64,000 nt of DNA from Apus apus. Taxonomy: Eukaryota > Chordata > Aves > Apodiformes > Apodidae. Below the pieces are notes generated by a model. It searched no databases, had not been told where the DNA came from, and saw nothing but the letters and a program-made list of their open reading frames with translations. Positions 19,501 to 29,310 of this stretch are shown here, in pieces (the stretch's first letter is position 1; each line of letters starts with the position of its first letter). The stretch is taken from NCBI RefSeq assembly GCF_020740795.1, contig NC_067282.1:152382858-152446857 (forward strand), in the 5' to 3' direction. Made by a program: the position numbers and the translations under genes.

Positions 19501-21478
19501 CTGCTGGAAGGAGCAGGCAAGAACTCATCTCCACCACTGCAAACGTAAGCCGATTAAACACAGACCCAAAACATGAAGGGAGGAGGGGATGAAGCGCAAG
19601 TTCCATCACACAGAAACTAAAGATGTTTAAGTCAAAAAGATAATGATTAGATGTTTTAGTTAACTCAGCAGTAGAACTGGGTAGAGAAACAGACTGATGT
19701 TTTTAGGCAGGGAGAAAAGAATGTGTGAAGTTATTTTAATTATGAGTTGGGAAAAAACAACAAACCATCCTTCCTTTATCCACAAGAAGAAAAGATCCCT
19801 AATCCCACAACTGCAAACTGCAAAAGCTCATCTCCCAGCCTGCTACCAGCAAACAGGCATACGAGCTGACAGAGAACAAGGCAGATTTCTAGCTGGATTC
19901 TGTCAAATCGTGAGAAACCAGCCAGCCCTGAATGCTTTCACTATGCCCAACCAGCTAGTCATGCTGAACTTTATTTTCTGACCAGCTTATACATGTCTAA
20001 GAACCTTCCCTTTCTAACTGCCACACGTCTCAAGAAGACAGACAAATAAAAGTACAAAAGATGCCTGAATGATTGGGAGGCATTCTTCCCCTCTCCCCAC
20101 ATTTCCAGAACAAGCCATTGAGCACTCCAAATGGATTGTAGAGACCTGAGCAGAATAAAAAGAAAAACACCTTCTCACACCACCAAACTGGTTAGAAACT
20201 CTGGCTTCAGTCGCAATGCTTTCCCAATCATTTCACAGCAAGACCAAATAACTCCTGGTCCAGACGCAGAGACAGCCACCTGCTGCACCTGTGCCACTTA
20301 AGGTTTACAACACAGCCATAACAATGGTATCAAGGACTTGAAACTGCTCTACTAGACTAGAATAGATCCTAAGCCCATTTTCTTGGGGACGATGGTGAAA
20401 AAAAAGCCTGAAGTAGGCCTTTGTGAAATACCTTCAACATAAAAAAAAAAAGCTCACCTTAAAGCCCTATTGTTTAGTACATAGCCAACACCCCAAAAGT
20501 CTTAGAGTTTATTTTTTCCAAAAGTACCACACAAATACAAACCTTTAGTATTAGAAACCTGAATAATACAAACTTTTCTAGAGAAATCTCTGGTGATTTT
20601 AAAGGAGGCTGCTAAGGCCTTAGACTCAAGGGTAACTTCCAGCAACACAAGTTCAATGGAACAGTTAACTATTGTGTTAAAAAAGCCCAGCCTTTGTTAG
20701 TGAGATGTATGCTTTATTACATTTTCATTGATTGTTTTGTTTTTTTTCTTGCAGGATAGGAAATAACATTTCTATTCATCCTCAAAGCCTTCACTCAATT
20801 ATTGATCAATGCCATCTATTCTTCTCTTAACAGAGGTAAACAAGTCTTCTCTCTGGGGAGGCCTGTCTATGTCTTCAATAATTGCTGCCATTCAAGCTCC
20901 TATCACGGCAAGAACAGTTTCCAGCTTTCTGTAAGGAGAAGCCATCTTCACTATTTCCTCTCGACTTCCCACTCCTCCTCCTCCCACTCTTGACAGCTTC
21001 ATGGTGTTCCAGCCAGCTTTCACAGAGCTGTCCCTGAAACCACTCCAGTCCCTTTCCTGGATTGCAATTCATCAGAACCCAACCACATACACGTTCTTCC
21101 AAAGCCCTGCTTCCACTACTCTCTGCAGTTGCCTAGCCTGAATTAGCCACCACGGAGCAACCGAAATTTCAACTTGTTGTGAGCATCCAAGAAAAGACCC
21201 ATCGCAGATCACCTGCGAGAGGAGCACCCAGGCACAGCAACAGTCCCGCTGCACACACACCGTGCCTGTCAGCCCCTCCTCCCTGAACCAGAAGAGGCAC
21301 AGCAAACACAAGCCTGGTGCCCACCACCGCGGTGGGGTCCACCTTGCTCCCTGCCTGGTTGGGGACAAGGACAGCCTTGTCTGTGACACGCATCCAATGC
21401 CTCTGAGGAGCAGGACAACACCGGGATGGGGGAGCGGAGGCTGCGCTGGGGCAACGTGTGTGCACGCGTGGGGAGACT

Positions 21479-21690
21479 GGGTGGGCTGCAGCAAGGGGAC
21501 ATGAGGGAACAGACAGACCGGGGGGGCTGCAGCAAGGGGACACGAGGGAACACACAGACTGGGTGGGCTGCAGCAAGGGGACATGACGGAACAGACCGGG
21601 TGGGCTGCAGCAAGGGGACACGAGGGAACACACAGACTGGGTGGGCTGCAGCAAGGGGACACGAGGGAACAGACCGGGTGGGCTGCATCC
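21479..21690. repeat. Minisatellite, 37/41-bp units, about 5 copies
   Basis: Units start at 21479, 21520, 21561, 21598, 21639 and a partial at 21676, so the period alternates between 41 and 37 bp. Each begins with a GGGTGGGCTGCAGCAAGG core followed by GACAYGAGGGAACA. The two lengths differ by the presence of an extra CACA/GACA block. The copies are nearly identical, which implies recent homogenisation. The array lies about 500 bp inside intron 1 from the TMEM184B promoter and keeps a frame artificially open on the minus strand. Confidence 0.93.
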
Positions 21691-21774
21691 GGCGGGGGGA
21701 GGAGGGCACCGGGAGTTTGTGGAGAGGCGCGGGGGGTTATGGTGGCCACGTGGGGGGAACGTAGGTGGTGGGGG

Positions 21775-21822
21775 CAGGCTGTGGAGGGGGCAGGCTGTGG
21801 AGGGGGCAGGCTGTGGAGGGGG
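21775..21822. repeat. 16-bp tandem repeat x3
   Basis: Three perfect copies of CAGGCTGTGGAGGGGG lie in the CpG-island flank of TMEM184B. Each copy ends in a G5 run, so the array is a potential G-quadruplex former on the plus strand. Confidence 0.95.
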
Positions 21823-22020
21823 CACGGCGGGGGCTGCAGAGAGGGAGGGGAGGGAGCCCAGGGGAACGTGCTCGGGCTGCGGGGGGGAATGGAAGGGCGG
21901 GCTGGGGGCCTCAGCGGGGGGACGGTGCAGGCCAGGCCGGGGAACAGCAAGAGGAGGGACTGAGAGGGGCGGGGAGGTCGCGGCCACACCAGGGCAACGA
22001 GGGAGGCCGAGCGACTCGGC

Positions 22021-22059
22021 GGAGGCACCCACCGGAGGCACCCACCGGAGGCACCCACC
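22021..22059. repeat. 13-bp tandem repeat x3
   Basis: Three perfect copies of GGAGGCACCCACC directly follow one another just inside intron 1, about 100 bp from the exon 1 donor of TMEM184B. Confidence 0.95.
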
Positions 22060-22164
22060 GGGCACCCCAGCCGCCAGCGCGGCCCCTCAGGCCCGCCCAG
22101 CGCCCCCGCAGCCGCCCCCGCGCCCCGGCTCGGCGGGCGCCTTCCCCCCCCCGGCACACCTTAC

Positions 22165-22370
22165 CTCCCGCAGGCTCGGCCGGGCCCAGCCCGCTGGCTC
22201 GGAGGGGTCGGGCCCTGCCCCGCTGCCCCGCGGGCGGGCGGCGCCGGCTGCGGGCGCGGGGGCCTCAGGCGGCCATGGCGACGCGGGGCCCTCCCCGCCC
22301 CTCCGCGCCTGCGCGCGGCGCCGCAGGCCACGCCCCCTGCCGCCGCCGCGCTGGCGGGGGTGACGTCACC
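22165..22370 (-). promoter_or_regulatory. TMEM184B: TMEM184B CpG-island promoter and probable 5' UTR exon 1
   Basis: This is the GC- and CpG-dense core of an island spanning about 21.7-22.5 kb. On the minus strand a strong donor (GGGAG|GTAAGG) puts the last exonic base at 22165. A perfect CRE palindrome, TGACGTCA, lies at 22361-22368, a TATA-like TTTAA at 22380-22384, and an inverted CCAAT box at 22616-22620. The start of transcription is inferred to fall between about 22340 and 22370. The exon is non-coding because the first in-frame ATG is in exon 2. The donor and motifs are seen in the sequence; their assignment to this gene is inferred. Confidence 0.65.
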
Positions 22371-22499
22371 GCCCGGCTCTTAAAGGGGCGGCGCCCCCGA
22401 GAAAGGGCGCGGGGCTGGCGGGGCTCGGGGGGCTGCGCTGCCGCCCCAAGCCCGGCCCTGCGGGAGGTTCCAGCGCTCCGACAGCTTCTTCCCCCTCTC

Positions 22500-23955
22500 C
22501 GGACTGGTTAGGGGGAGGAAGACACCTTTCCCCAGCCCTCCGCGGCAGATTTCCACCTCTGCCTCAGGGCTGTTGTACCAGAAACTGGGAAAGACGCACG
22601 TCGAGGTGTTAGCAACCAATGCCGCACCTGCACTCAAGCCCTAACGCTTATTTTTTTTAGATTGAAAATACATTAACTGGAAAAAAATTAAGCCCACCAA
22701 AACCCTGAATACACACGCAGCCTTCCTGCGGCGTGAACTGTGTCGGTAAGAGGCACCGATAGCCCAGCGGAGGTGCTGGGAGTCTCCTTCTTTAGGTGAG
22801 CACTTCCCCTTTTCTTCCGAAATACAGACTGCCGCCCCACGACCTGCTGTCCCCAGATCTCCCAAAATGGCAGTGCACTTCCCTCCTGTCCCAAAAGAGA
22901 GGTCCTGCCCCAAACACAGCCACCCTTTCTGCACCCACAGGTGGTGGGGCAAAGGCAACAGGCTGGGATGGGTGTTGTCTTCCACGTAGGCAACGCTCCT
23001 CTTTCTCACAGAAAACAAGATTTAGAAGGGAAATAGTCCTGTTTCATTTTGATACCTCAAAAACACACTCAAAATGGAGCCAGAATCAAGGTGGTAGATA
23101 AGCAACAGAACAATACCCCTCATCTCCCCTTTCCCCCCTTATCTGAGGAGCTGGAAGCCCCAGGCAGCAGGCAAGGGAAGAAGCAGCTCTTCCTGCTCAG
23201 CTGGCAGCAAACAAGCTTGAAAGGAATTTGCAAAGTCACCAAGACCCATCATTTCTTCCCAGCAGGTGTTTCTGAAAATCAATTTCAAGAGTTTCACACA
23301 GCCCACAAGAAATAGGCCTCTCATCTGGATAATGCAGGGAAGCATAACTATAGGAGCAGCGATTTAGAAATAAATCAGTATTTAAATTTAGTCATTTACT
23401 GCCAGACAGGTCAGACAACCAGAGGAGAAACCCAAACAAACCACGTCACCTCAGACACCAAAGCAGCAGGTGCCACTTGACAGGGAGCTCAGCATGTTTG
23501 CATCAGGCACAGCGCTGTTGACAAGTGCTCAGGGGCGCTGCTATGACCCCTTCTCCTTCCCCTTCCTCCATTATTTGACTGTAGAAGAAAGAAAACCAAA
23601 CCAGAACTCTGGGTCCACCTCTGTCAAACGCAATGCACGCTCAAAGCCAACCGTGACAAAAAGGTCCCATCTCACCTCTCCTGAAGGCCAGACACATGGG
23701 ACACCAGAGGCTCAGATCCAGGAACGGAGAGCGGCTGAATCAGGTTTCACATAGCTCTCGCTGTTCCAAGGCTGCAAACTGCAGAGATCAGCTCAGGCTT
23801 ATTTTTAGGCACTCCAGCCCTGTGCCTTTTTTCCAGTAATTCTGATCAAACTCATTCCTGGAAACTCAGGAACAGGTTCACAGCTGCAAGACAGTGCTTC
23901 CTGCATGTAAGATGTCACTCCCAGCAAGGATGCCAAGGAAGGAAGAAATGACAGA
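22500..23955. other. Intergenic gap between TMEM184B promoter and CSNK1E 3' end
   Basis: About 1.5 kb of ordinary composition between two genes in the same orientation. I see no gene, repeat or RNA. An inverted CCAAT box at 22616-22620 is the only motif near the promoter side. Confidence 0.6.
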
Positions 23956-23982
23956 TGCTGGCATCACTTTATAATTTTCTAC

Positions 23983-23988
23983 TTTATT
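23983..23988 (-). terminator. CSNK1E: CSNK1E poly(A) signal
   Basis: AATAAA on the minus strand, with cleavage expected 10-30 bases further left (about 23955-23970), followed by TG/T-rich sequence. It is the only canonical hexamer I noticed in the proposed last exon. Confidence 0.55.
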
Positions 23989-25406
23989 ACTTCAAATTAA
24001 CAACCACGATAAAGCTCAAAAAAGTCCAATATTTACACAGGAAAAAAGTACAAAATCCCCCCCCAAAGTTCTTCAGGTTTTTTTTTTGTTTTTTTAAATT
24101 ACAAAGTAATAAAAAGTTTTGCTCTTTAATTAAAAAAAAGAGAGAGACAGTAAGAGGGGTAAATAAATTAGGAAAAAAATAGGGAGGAAAAATAAAGTGT
24201 TAAATAGAAAGGGTAAAAACAAACAAAACAAAGACTAACCCCACCCTCCCCGCCCTGCCAACAACCCATCGGCTCCACACTACAGTGACAGTGTGTCTGC
24301 TACAGGCCATAGGTCGCAGTGGTGATCATCGTGTTTCAAAGCCCCAAGTGCCACAAAGCAGCTTGAGTATTCCTAAATTATATTTTAAAAACAACTAAAA
24401 GGGGGGCGGGGGGGGGGGAAGGGGAGACAGGTGGGAGAGGGCAGGAAGGGGTTGTGCATGTACGGTGGATCTTACTCGGGGCTGCGTGAGGGAAGGAGAG
24501 AGCAAGAGCCATCGATCTGAAAGAACACCACGCTCCAGTTTCTGTGTGCCCCTCTCTTCTCCTCAAGTCCCACACTCTCCCCGCAGGAATTAAAACAAGT
24601 TTTAATTAAAAAAAAAAAAAAAGAAAAACACACACAGCCAGACGAAAAGAAGACCCCGCTGCATGGATGGGAAGTAGGTTCTCATCTCCCTGTATTTCAG
24701 CTCCAGCCTTCCCATCCTCCATGAGACCAGGTGCCTCTCCACAGAGATCCCTCGGCACATGTGGGTCGCTCAGATTTAGGCATGACTGGCACTTCTCCCG
24801 ACAGCCGGAAAAAAAGAAAGGAAGAGAAGCCACCCAAGGAAAGGAAGCCCAAGTCAATGATTAGGCCGTTGCCATAACTCCCCCTCACAGCTTAAAATTC
24901 ATATAATGCTTGAGAAAATAAAGTTATAATAATAAAAATCAGACTTCTACCATCAAACGTGGCTGGAATCTGATTCCCTCCCGGCCCACAATGCTCTTGA
25001 AAAAAAAAAAAACAATAAACAACCCATAAACTGAACAAAAAACCAATCCCCCCACCATACCCTGCCCCCGGAAAAAAATAAAAGGAGAGCAAAGTTAAAA
25101 TTTATATGGCTGGAAACCATATGATTTGAAAATTTAAAATAAAATAAAAAACAGAGAAAATATCTAAGGAGGAGGAAGGAGAAATAAAAAAAAAAGAGAA
25201 ACCAAAACCAGGAGGCAGAGAGTCAAGCAAGGGAGCTGGGGGCAGCTGCAGGGCTGGGGTAGGGGGGCAGCTCCCATGTTGTCAGCTTCTCTTCTCGGAG
25301 GTGCTCCCACTGGGGACACAGGCAACCCCTCTTGGAAACAGTTCACGCCAGTGCAGGGACACAGCTTGACTCCTCGTCGTTGGCAAAAAGAAGTTCTGTC
25401 GGGGTT

Positions 25407-25483
25407 GGTTTTGTTGTTGCTGTTGTTGTTTTTTTGTCTTTTTTTAGTTTTGTTTGTTTTTTTGGGGTTTTTTGTTTTTTAAA
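25407..25483. repeat. T-rich (TTG/TTTG)n low-complexity tract in the 3' UTR
   Basis: GTT and GTTT units and long T runs on the plus strand become an A/C-rich tract at the start of the inferred last exon of CSNK1E. It lies directly after the inferred acceptor. Confidence 0.85.
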
Positions 25484-26073
25484 AGAAAAATACAGTGAAG
25501 ACACTAGGAAAAGGAAAAAAAAAAGGAAAAAAGGGAAAAGACATTAGGAGAAGAGTCTTTCCAGCAATCCCAATGCCAATTAGAGTGTAACAAAACAAGT
25601 CAGCCCTTTCTTCTACACTCTTGCCACCCCTTGGAGTTACCTTGTCCAGCTCCTGTTGTTTCCTCTACAAGAGATGCTCGCTAGCTGTGCAAAGTCTTGC
25701 ACACTTGACTACATGCTCAGCACTCTCCTCCCCAACACTATCACATTACCAGAAAAGCATTCATTAGGTACTAACAAAATGGCTCACTGGCCCAGCACCT
25801 TCTCCACCTTCCCTATGCTCCTGAAGAAATGGAAGCTACTACCATCACACCAAGATAATTCATCCCCCCAAGGCTTTGGCAGCTAACCCTGCTCTTCCCC
25901 CTGAAGCCAAAAACCACCTCAAAATAAAGCAAAGGGAAAGGAAACATACAAATCCCCCACAACACCACCAAAGTTTTAATCTAATCCCTAATGCCAGCAA
26001 TTCCCTCCTTGGCATAAACCAGGCATGAGAACAGACTCACCTAAGCAAACACTGGTCCAGTGGCAATTGCTCC

Positions 26074-26106
26074 TCACTTCCCAAGGTGATCAAATGGCAC
26101 ACTTGT
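26074..26106 (-). CDS. CSNK1E: CSNK1E coding exon 9, residues 407-416 and stop
   Basis: The acceptor TTTTGTAG|ACAAGT leads into TSVPFDHLGK and TGA at 26076-26074. This is the canonical epsilon C-terminus and completes a 416-residue protein. The exon probably continues into 3' UTR and ends at 26041, where a strong donor lies 33 bases past the stop. Confidence 0.95.
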   Translation of the reverse strand, partial: TSVPFDHLGK

Positions 26107-26480
26107 CTACAAAAGAAGATGAAGAATGGGTAAGAAGGAGAGGAAGAAAAGGGCACAAAGGACACCAAAACAGAGGTCATGCATTTCCATCTGGATATCC
26201 TCCCTCCCAAGAGCTTACTGATCCACTTCTCTAAACCACTGTGGTCTGGAAGACAACCAGATGGAAGGATTACCGCGAGCAAAGAAGATGGTACTGAGCA
26301 TGGCCTCCAGAAAATACATAACTGAGGAGCCAAGGCATAACCTGGTACCACTTCCCTCACCACACTGTAGACGCTGCAGGCTCACGTCAGCTCCAGCAGA
26401 TCAGGTAAAAATCACTGTGGGGTGCTTAGCCCTTTTGGGACATCCAGGCCAAGGCCATGAACATTGCAGCAGGGACTCAC

Positions 26481-26620
26481 CTGTGATGCTGAAATCCGTG
26501 ACACTTCTTGCCGCCCTGTGAGGTCAGATGAGGAGACGTTGGCAGGAGCTCCTCGGTGTAACCTCATGCTGACCTTCCGCTCCCTGTCCACTCTTGAGAT
26601 TGCTCTGGGGGACGTGTTTC
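26481..26620 (-). CDS. CSNK1E: CSNK1E coding exon 8, residues 360-406
   Basis: The exon is 140 bp, acceptor CTGACAG|GAAAC and donor TCACAG|GTGAGT, separated from the previous exon by a 100-bp intron. It encodes [20 protein letters not shown] and [20 protein letters not shown], then RISASQ. The Ser/Thr-rich tail contains the kind of sites used for inhibitory autophosphorylation. Reading through the donor stays open for 22 further codons (see findings). Confidence 0.97.
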
Positions 26621-26720
26621 CTGTCAGAGCAGAGAAACATGAAACAAGAATATTGGTCAATAGCTTCGGTTTCCAGCCAACAGGGGTGCCACCCTCCCCC
26701 AGCTCTCCCACCCCACTCAC

Positions 26721-26913
26721 CGGACTGTTGGATTCGGGAGGTGGGGGTGGAGGCCATGGGCTCAGTGACATTGCGAAGGCGGTTGGCAGTGGCTCCAGCA
26801 GGTGGGCCAGGAGGCAGTGCTCGTGTGGCTGACCCCCGGAGTTGCCCCATCCTCTCTTCTCGCTCGTGCTCTCGCCTCTCCCGATCCATATCCTCAGGGT
26901 TCCGGGCTGCTCC
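26721..26913 (-). CDS. CSNK1E: CSNK1E coding exon 7, residues 296-359
   Basis: The exon is 193 bp, acceptor TCTCAG|GGAGC and donor GTCCG|GTGAGT. It encodes the variable regulatory tail from [20 protein letters not shown] to the TPTSRIQQS end. The [20 protein letters not shown] segment is diagnostic for epsilon. The [18 protein letters not shown] part differs at several positions from mammals as I recall them, as expected for the fastest-evolving part of the protein. Confidence 0.97.
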
Positions 26914-27434
26914 CTGAGAAGGACAGAAACCGCCATGCCATGCATGGCTGTCAGGCAGCACAGACAGCAGCAACCCCAGACAGAAAACACACAGCGCTCT
27001 AACACACCAAGAAAATAGAGGCTCATCTCCAGAACACCTTCTCCCTGCACCACCTTCCACTCCACCCAGAGAGGACCTCATTCTCTTCCATGAAGAAATT
27101 GTGAAGAAGGCATATGGTACTACAGCTGTTACTGCAATCCACATCTGTGTCTCACCTCTCAGGACACTTCTGTCTTGAAAAATTACCTCTACCTACCTAT
27201 AGCTATAGATGTATTGACACACATGCTTCACCAGACACACTAACACAACAGTAGCTATACCCTCCCAATTAGCACCACCTAACAACTCTGCCACTTGTCA
27301 CTCTACCTGCTCCCTTTCCTCAAACCGCTCACTGGGATGAAGTACAAGCGACAGATGGTTTCCAACTTTCCTGCCCCATCTCCATGATGCAAATCAACCC
27401 CTGCCCCTCCAGCCCTTTCCCCACGCACACTCAC

Positions 27435-27583
27435 AAATTTAAGCATGTTCCAGTCAAAGACGTAGTCGTAGGAGAAGCCTTGGCGGTGGAACAGGTTGCG
27501 GAAGAGCTGCCTCAGGTACGAGTAGTCGGGTTTGTCATCAAACCTCAGTGAGCGGCAGAAGTTGAGGTATGTCGAGAACTCAG
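27435..27583 (-). CDS. CSNK1E: CSNK1E coding exon 6, residues 246-295
   Basis: The exon is 149 bp, acceptor CCCTCCAG|CTGAG and donor AAATTT|GTGAGT. It encodes [20 protein letters not shown] and ends [14 protein letters not shown], the end of the kinase domain. SEFST, not SEFAT, supports epsilon over delta. It leaves in phase 0. Confidence 0.97.
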
Positions 27584-27912
27584 CTGGAGGGAGCAGGGAA
27601 CAGCTGGTTGTTGAACACTATTCAACCCCCCTGGTCCCACCATGGAGCTGTCATGGCCTTTCAGCAGCAGTGTGCTGGACCAGGACAACATAAACGGAGA
27701 GCTGCATAATGACAACAAAGCCTGCCAGTTGCAGTGCTTTGGCCATCAAGATGATCCCGTCCCTGTTTTTGCCAGAGGAAATGCTTGTGCATCCCGTTTT
27801 TTCTGGCTCCTTCTCCAAGCAAGAGGTGGCAAGTCACAGAGCCTACTGAAGGAGTGTAAAAAAGCAGGCCCAAAGAATAGGTGGAGGCAAGCTTTGTGAA
27901 GCTAAGCTCAGA

Positions 27913-28900
27913 CCAGATGTCCTCCTAGTTCAGTAGTCTGTCTGAAGCAGTGGCAAGTAGCAGGCAGCTATTGAGAAGGACTGGGGCAAGATGTCTGACA
28001 CTTCCATTGGCATTAGCCCGGCTTCCATCTACTTTCAACTCAAGAGAACTTCCTGACCTGGATGTAATTTCTAACTATTTAGTAACCCTCAGTGGATCTC
28101 TCTTCCACATAGTTGTCCAATCTCGCCTCGTGCTCCTGTAGGCTTTAAGAATCCACATCATCTTCTGGGAAAGAGCTTCATATCTCTGCTACTGGCTGCG
28201 TGAAGAATCACACTGGTTTGTTTTGCAGATAGAAGGAACCATCTTTGTTTCTCTTTCAATACAAGAACTGGGGACACCAAATAATCAGGTCCCATCCAAC
28301 TTTTGGAGGCACAGCAAGAGTGTAGACTTCTAACACCTCTCTAATAAACTCCTTCCCAGGTTCCAGAACACTCACTTGTTGCTTGTATAGGAACTATCTC
28401 ACTTCTCATCACTCTTCTGGCCCTTTCCTGGACTGTCTTCTAGTTCTACAGCATCCTTTCTGAAACAGTGGGATGGACCAGAGCTACACAGCACATGCAA
28501 GGTACAAATGGGCCATTGGTTTATGCACAATTTGGGCTTTTCTTTCCTAGTTGTTCGTAACACCTGATCTGCTTTTCTCAGTAGCTACTAAGTGCAAAAA
28601 TTATGCTTTCAGAGAACTACCTATTGTAATTGCAGAAGCTCATTAGTCAGTGGCATCAGTCAGCTCAGAGCCTACCATTCCACATATGACATGAGGACCA
28701 AGCCTTCTCTCCTCTCATATACATTCCTCCACATTTACCTACAAAGAACTGCATTTGCCACTTCATTGCATGGTTATTTCTGGGATTCATCACTGTTGGC
28801 CCTCATCCTCAACACCCAGTAAAAATTCAGGATCATCAGTACACCTTTTCACCTCACTGCCCACTCGCTTCCAGACTTTTTCTGAGGTCCTAAAGATCCC
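27913..28900 (-). mobile_element. Ancient CR1/L3-like LINE remnant
   Basis: The plus strand shows, in order, the complement of old amniote CR1/L3 landmarks. These are a GACCAGATG...CTAGTTCAGTAGTCTGTCT block, an AAGAGCTTCATA...CTGCGTGAAGAA block, CTTTCAATACAAGAACTGGGGA, and then an antisense ORF2 region with CAGAGCTACACAGCACATGC and ATCATCAGTACACCTTTTCACCTCACTGCC. Many substitutions and small gaps separate them, so the copy is far older than the other CR1 pieces here. It lies in CSNK1E intron 6 in sense with the gene. Borders are approximate. Confidence 0.7.
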
Positions 28901-29139
28901 TCTCAGCACTCTCATGCCCTTACTAACACAAGGATTGATGGTTCACAAAAACATGTTTCCCACTTCTGAACCAGAACTGTATCACCACCAGTCTCTTATC
29001 CTTCTCATCACTGGTGTCAGCAGCACATCCTGGTCTGGGATATTGGGCGTTGCCCTTCAGGATTGAAGATTCCATGGGGTTTCAGCAAGAGAGCAAGCCA
29101 TGTATTAGACAAGACAGCCATCAAGATCAGAGCACTTAC

Positions 29140-29310
29140 ATGGGTACCCTTTGCAAAGCACCTCAATGGGCGTTGACATCTTTTTCTCGCTGATCCTCTC
29201 GTATTTTTGGCGCTTGGTGGCAGCCTTGAGGCCCTGCCAGGGCAGTGAGCCCAGGTTGAAATACATGAGCACATAGCCGAGGCTTTCCAGGTCATCCCGA
29301 CGACTTTGTT
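29140..29310 (-). CDS. CSNK1E: CSNK1E coding exon 5, residues 189-245
   Basis: The exon is 171 bp, acceptor TCCCACAG|AACAA and donor CCCAT|GTAAGT. It encodes [20 protein letters not shown] and then [20 protein letters not shown] to LCKGYP. It includes the CK1 helix-F region and the basic [12 protein letters not shown] stretch, a proposed nuclear-localisation and kinesin-homology segment. It is identical to both delta and epsilon paralogues as I recall them, so it does not by itself distinguish them. Confidence 0.98.

Larger units (their letters stand above)
9042..22164 (-). other. TMEM184B: TMEM184B intron 1
   Basis: This is a 13.1-kb first intron (the first bases after the 9031 acceptor also belong to it). 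It contains a CA microsatellite (10725-10740), an A/C-rich low-complexity patch (13527-13590), a pyrimidine run with poly-T (about 15706-15744), and a set of G-rich tandem repeats close to the promoter (21479-22059). I found no recognisable interspersed repeat in most of it and no supported gene. Open frames here, such as 11971-12438 on the minus strand, have no family resemblance. Confidence 0.7.
23960..25503 (-). other. CSNK1E: Probable CSNK1E non-coding last exon (3' UTR)
   Basis: A donor TTAG|GTGAGT follows the stop codon by 33 bases (exon end 26041). On the same strand an unusually strong acceptor, about 50 pyrimidine-rich bases ending TTTTCCTAG, lies just before 25503. An AATAAA poly(A) signal (plus-strand TTTATT, 23983-23988) falls at the far end, giving a 3' UTR exon of about 1.5 kb. 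The stop lies less than 50 nt before the junction, so such splicing would not be expected to trigger nonsense-mediated decay. The exon is rich in homopolymer runs, T-rich and A-rich tracts, and a G-rich stretch at 24400-24425 that is C-rich in the RNA. An unspliced 3' UTR is an alternative. Confidence 0.55.

Noticed and set aside
21479-21690. Regularly spaced repeats considered as a CRISPR array
   Set aside because: The units are contiguous without unique spacers, and the genome is a vertebrate's; it is a minisatellite.
21072-22157. 361-codon minus-strand open frame, Pro/Cys/Ser-rich
   Set aside because: It is held open by the tandem repeats and GC-rich CpG island in TMEM184B intron 1. The repeated SPCCSPP-like residues are simply the minisatellite translated, and it starts just inside the intron after the exon 1 donor.
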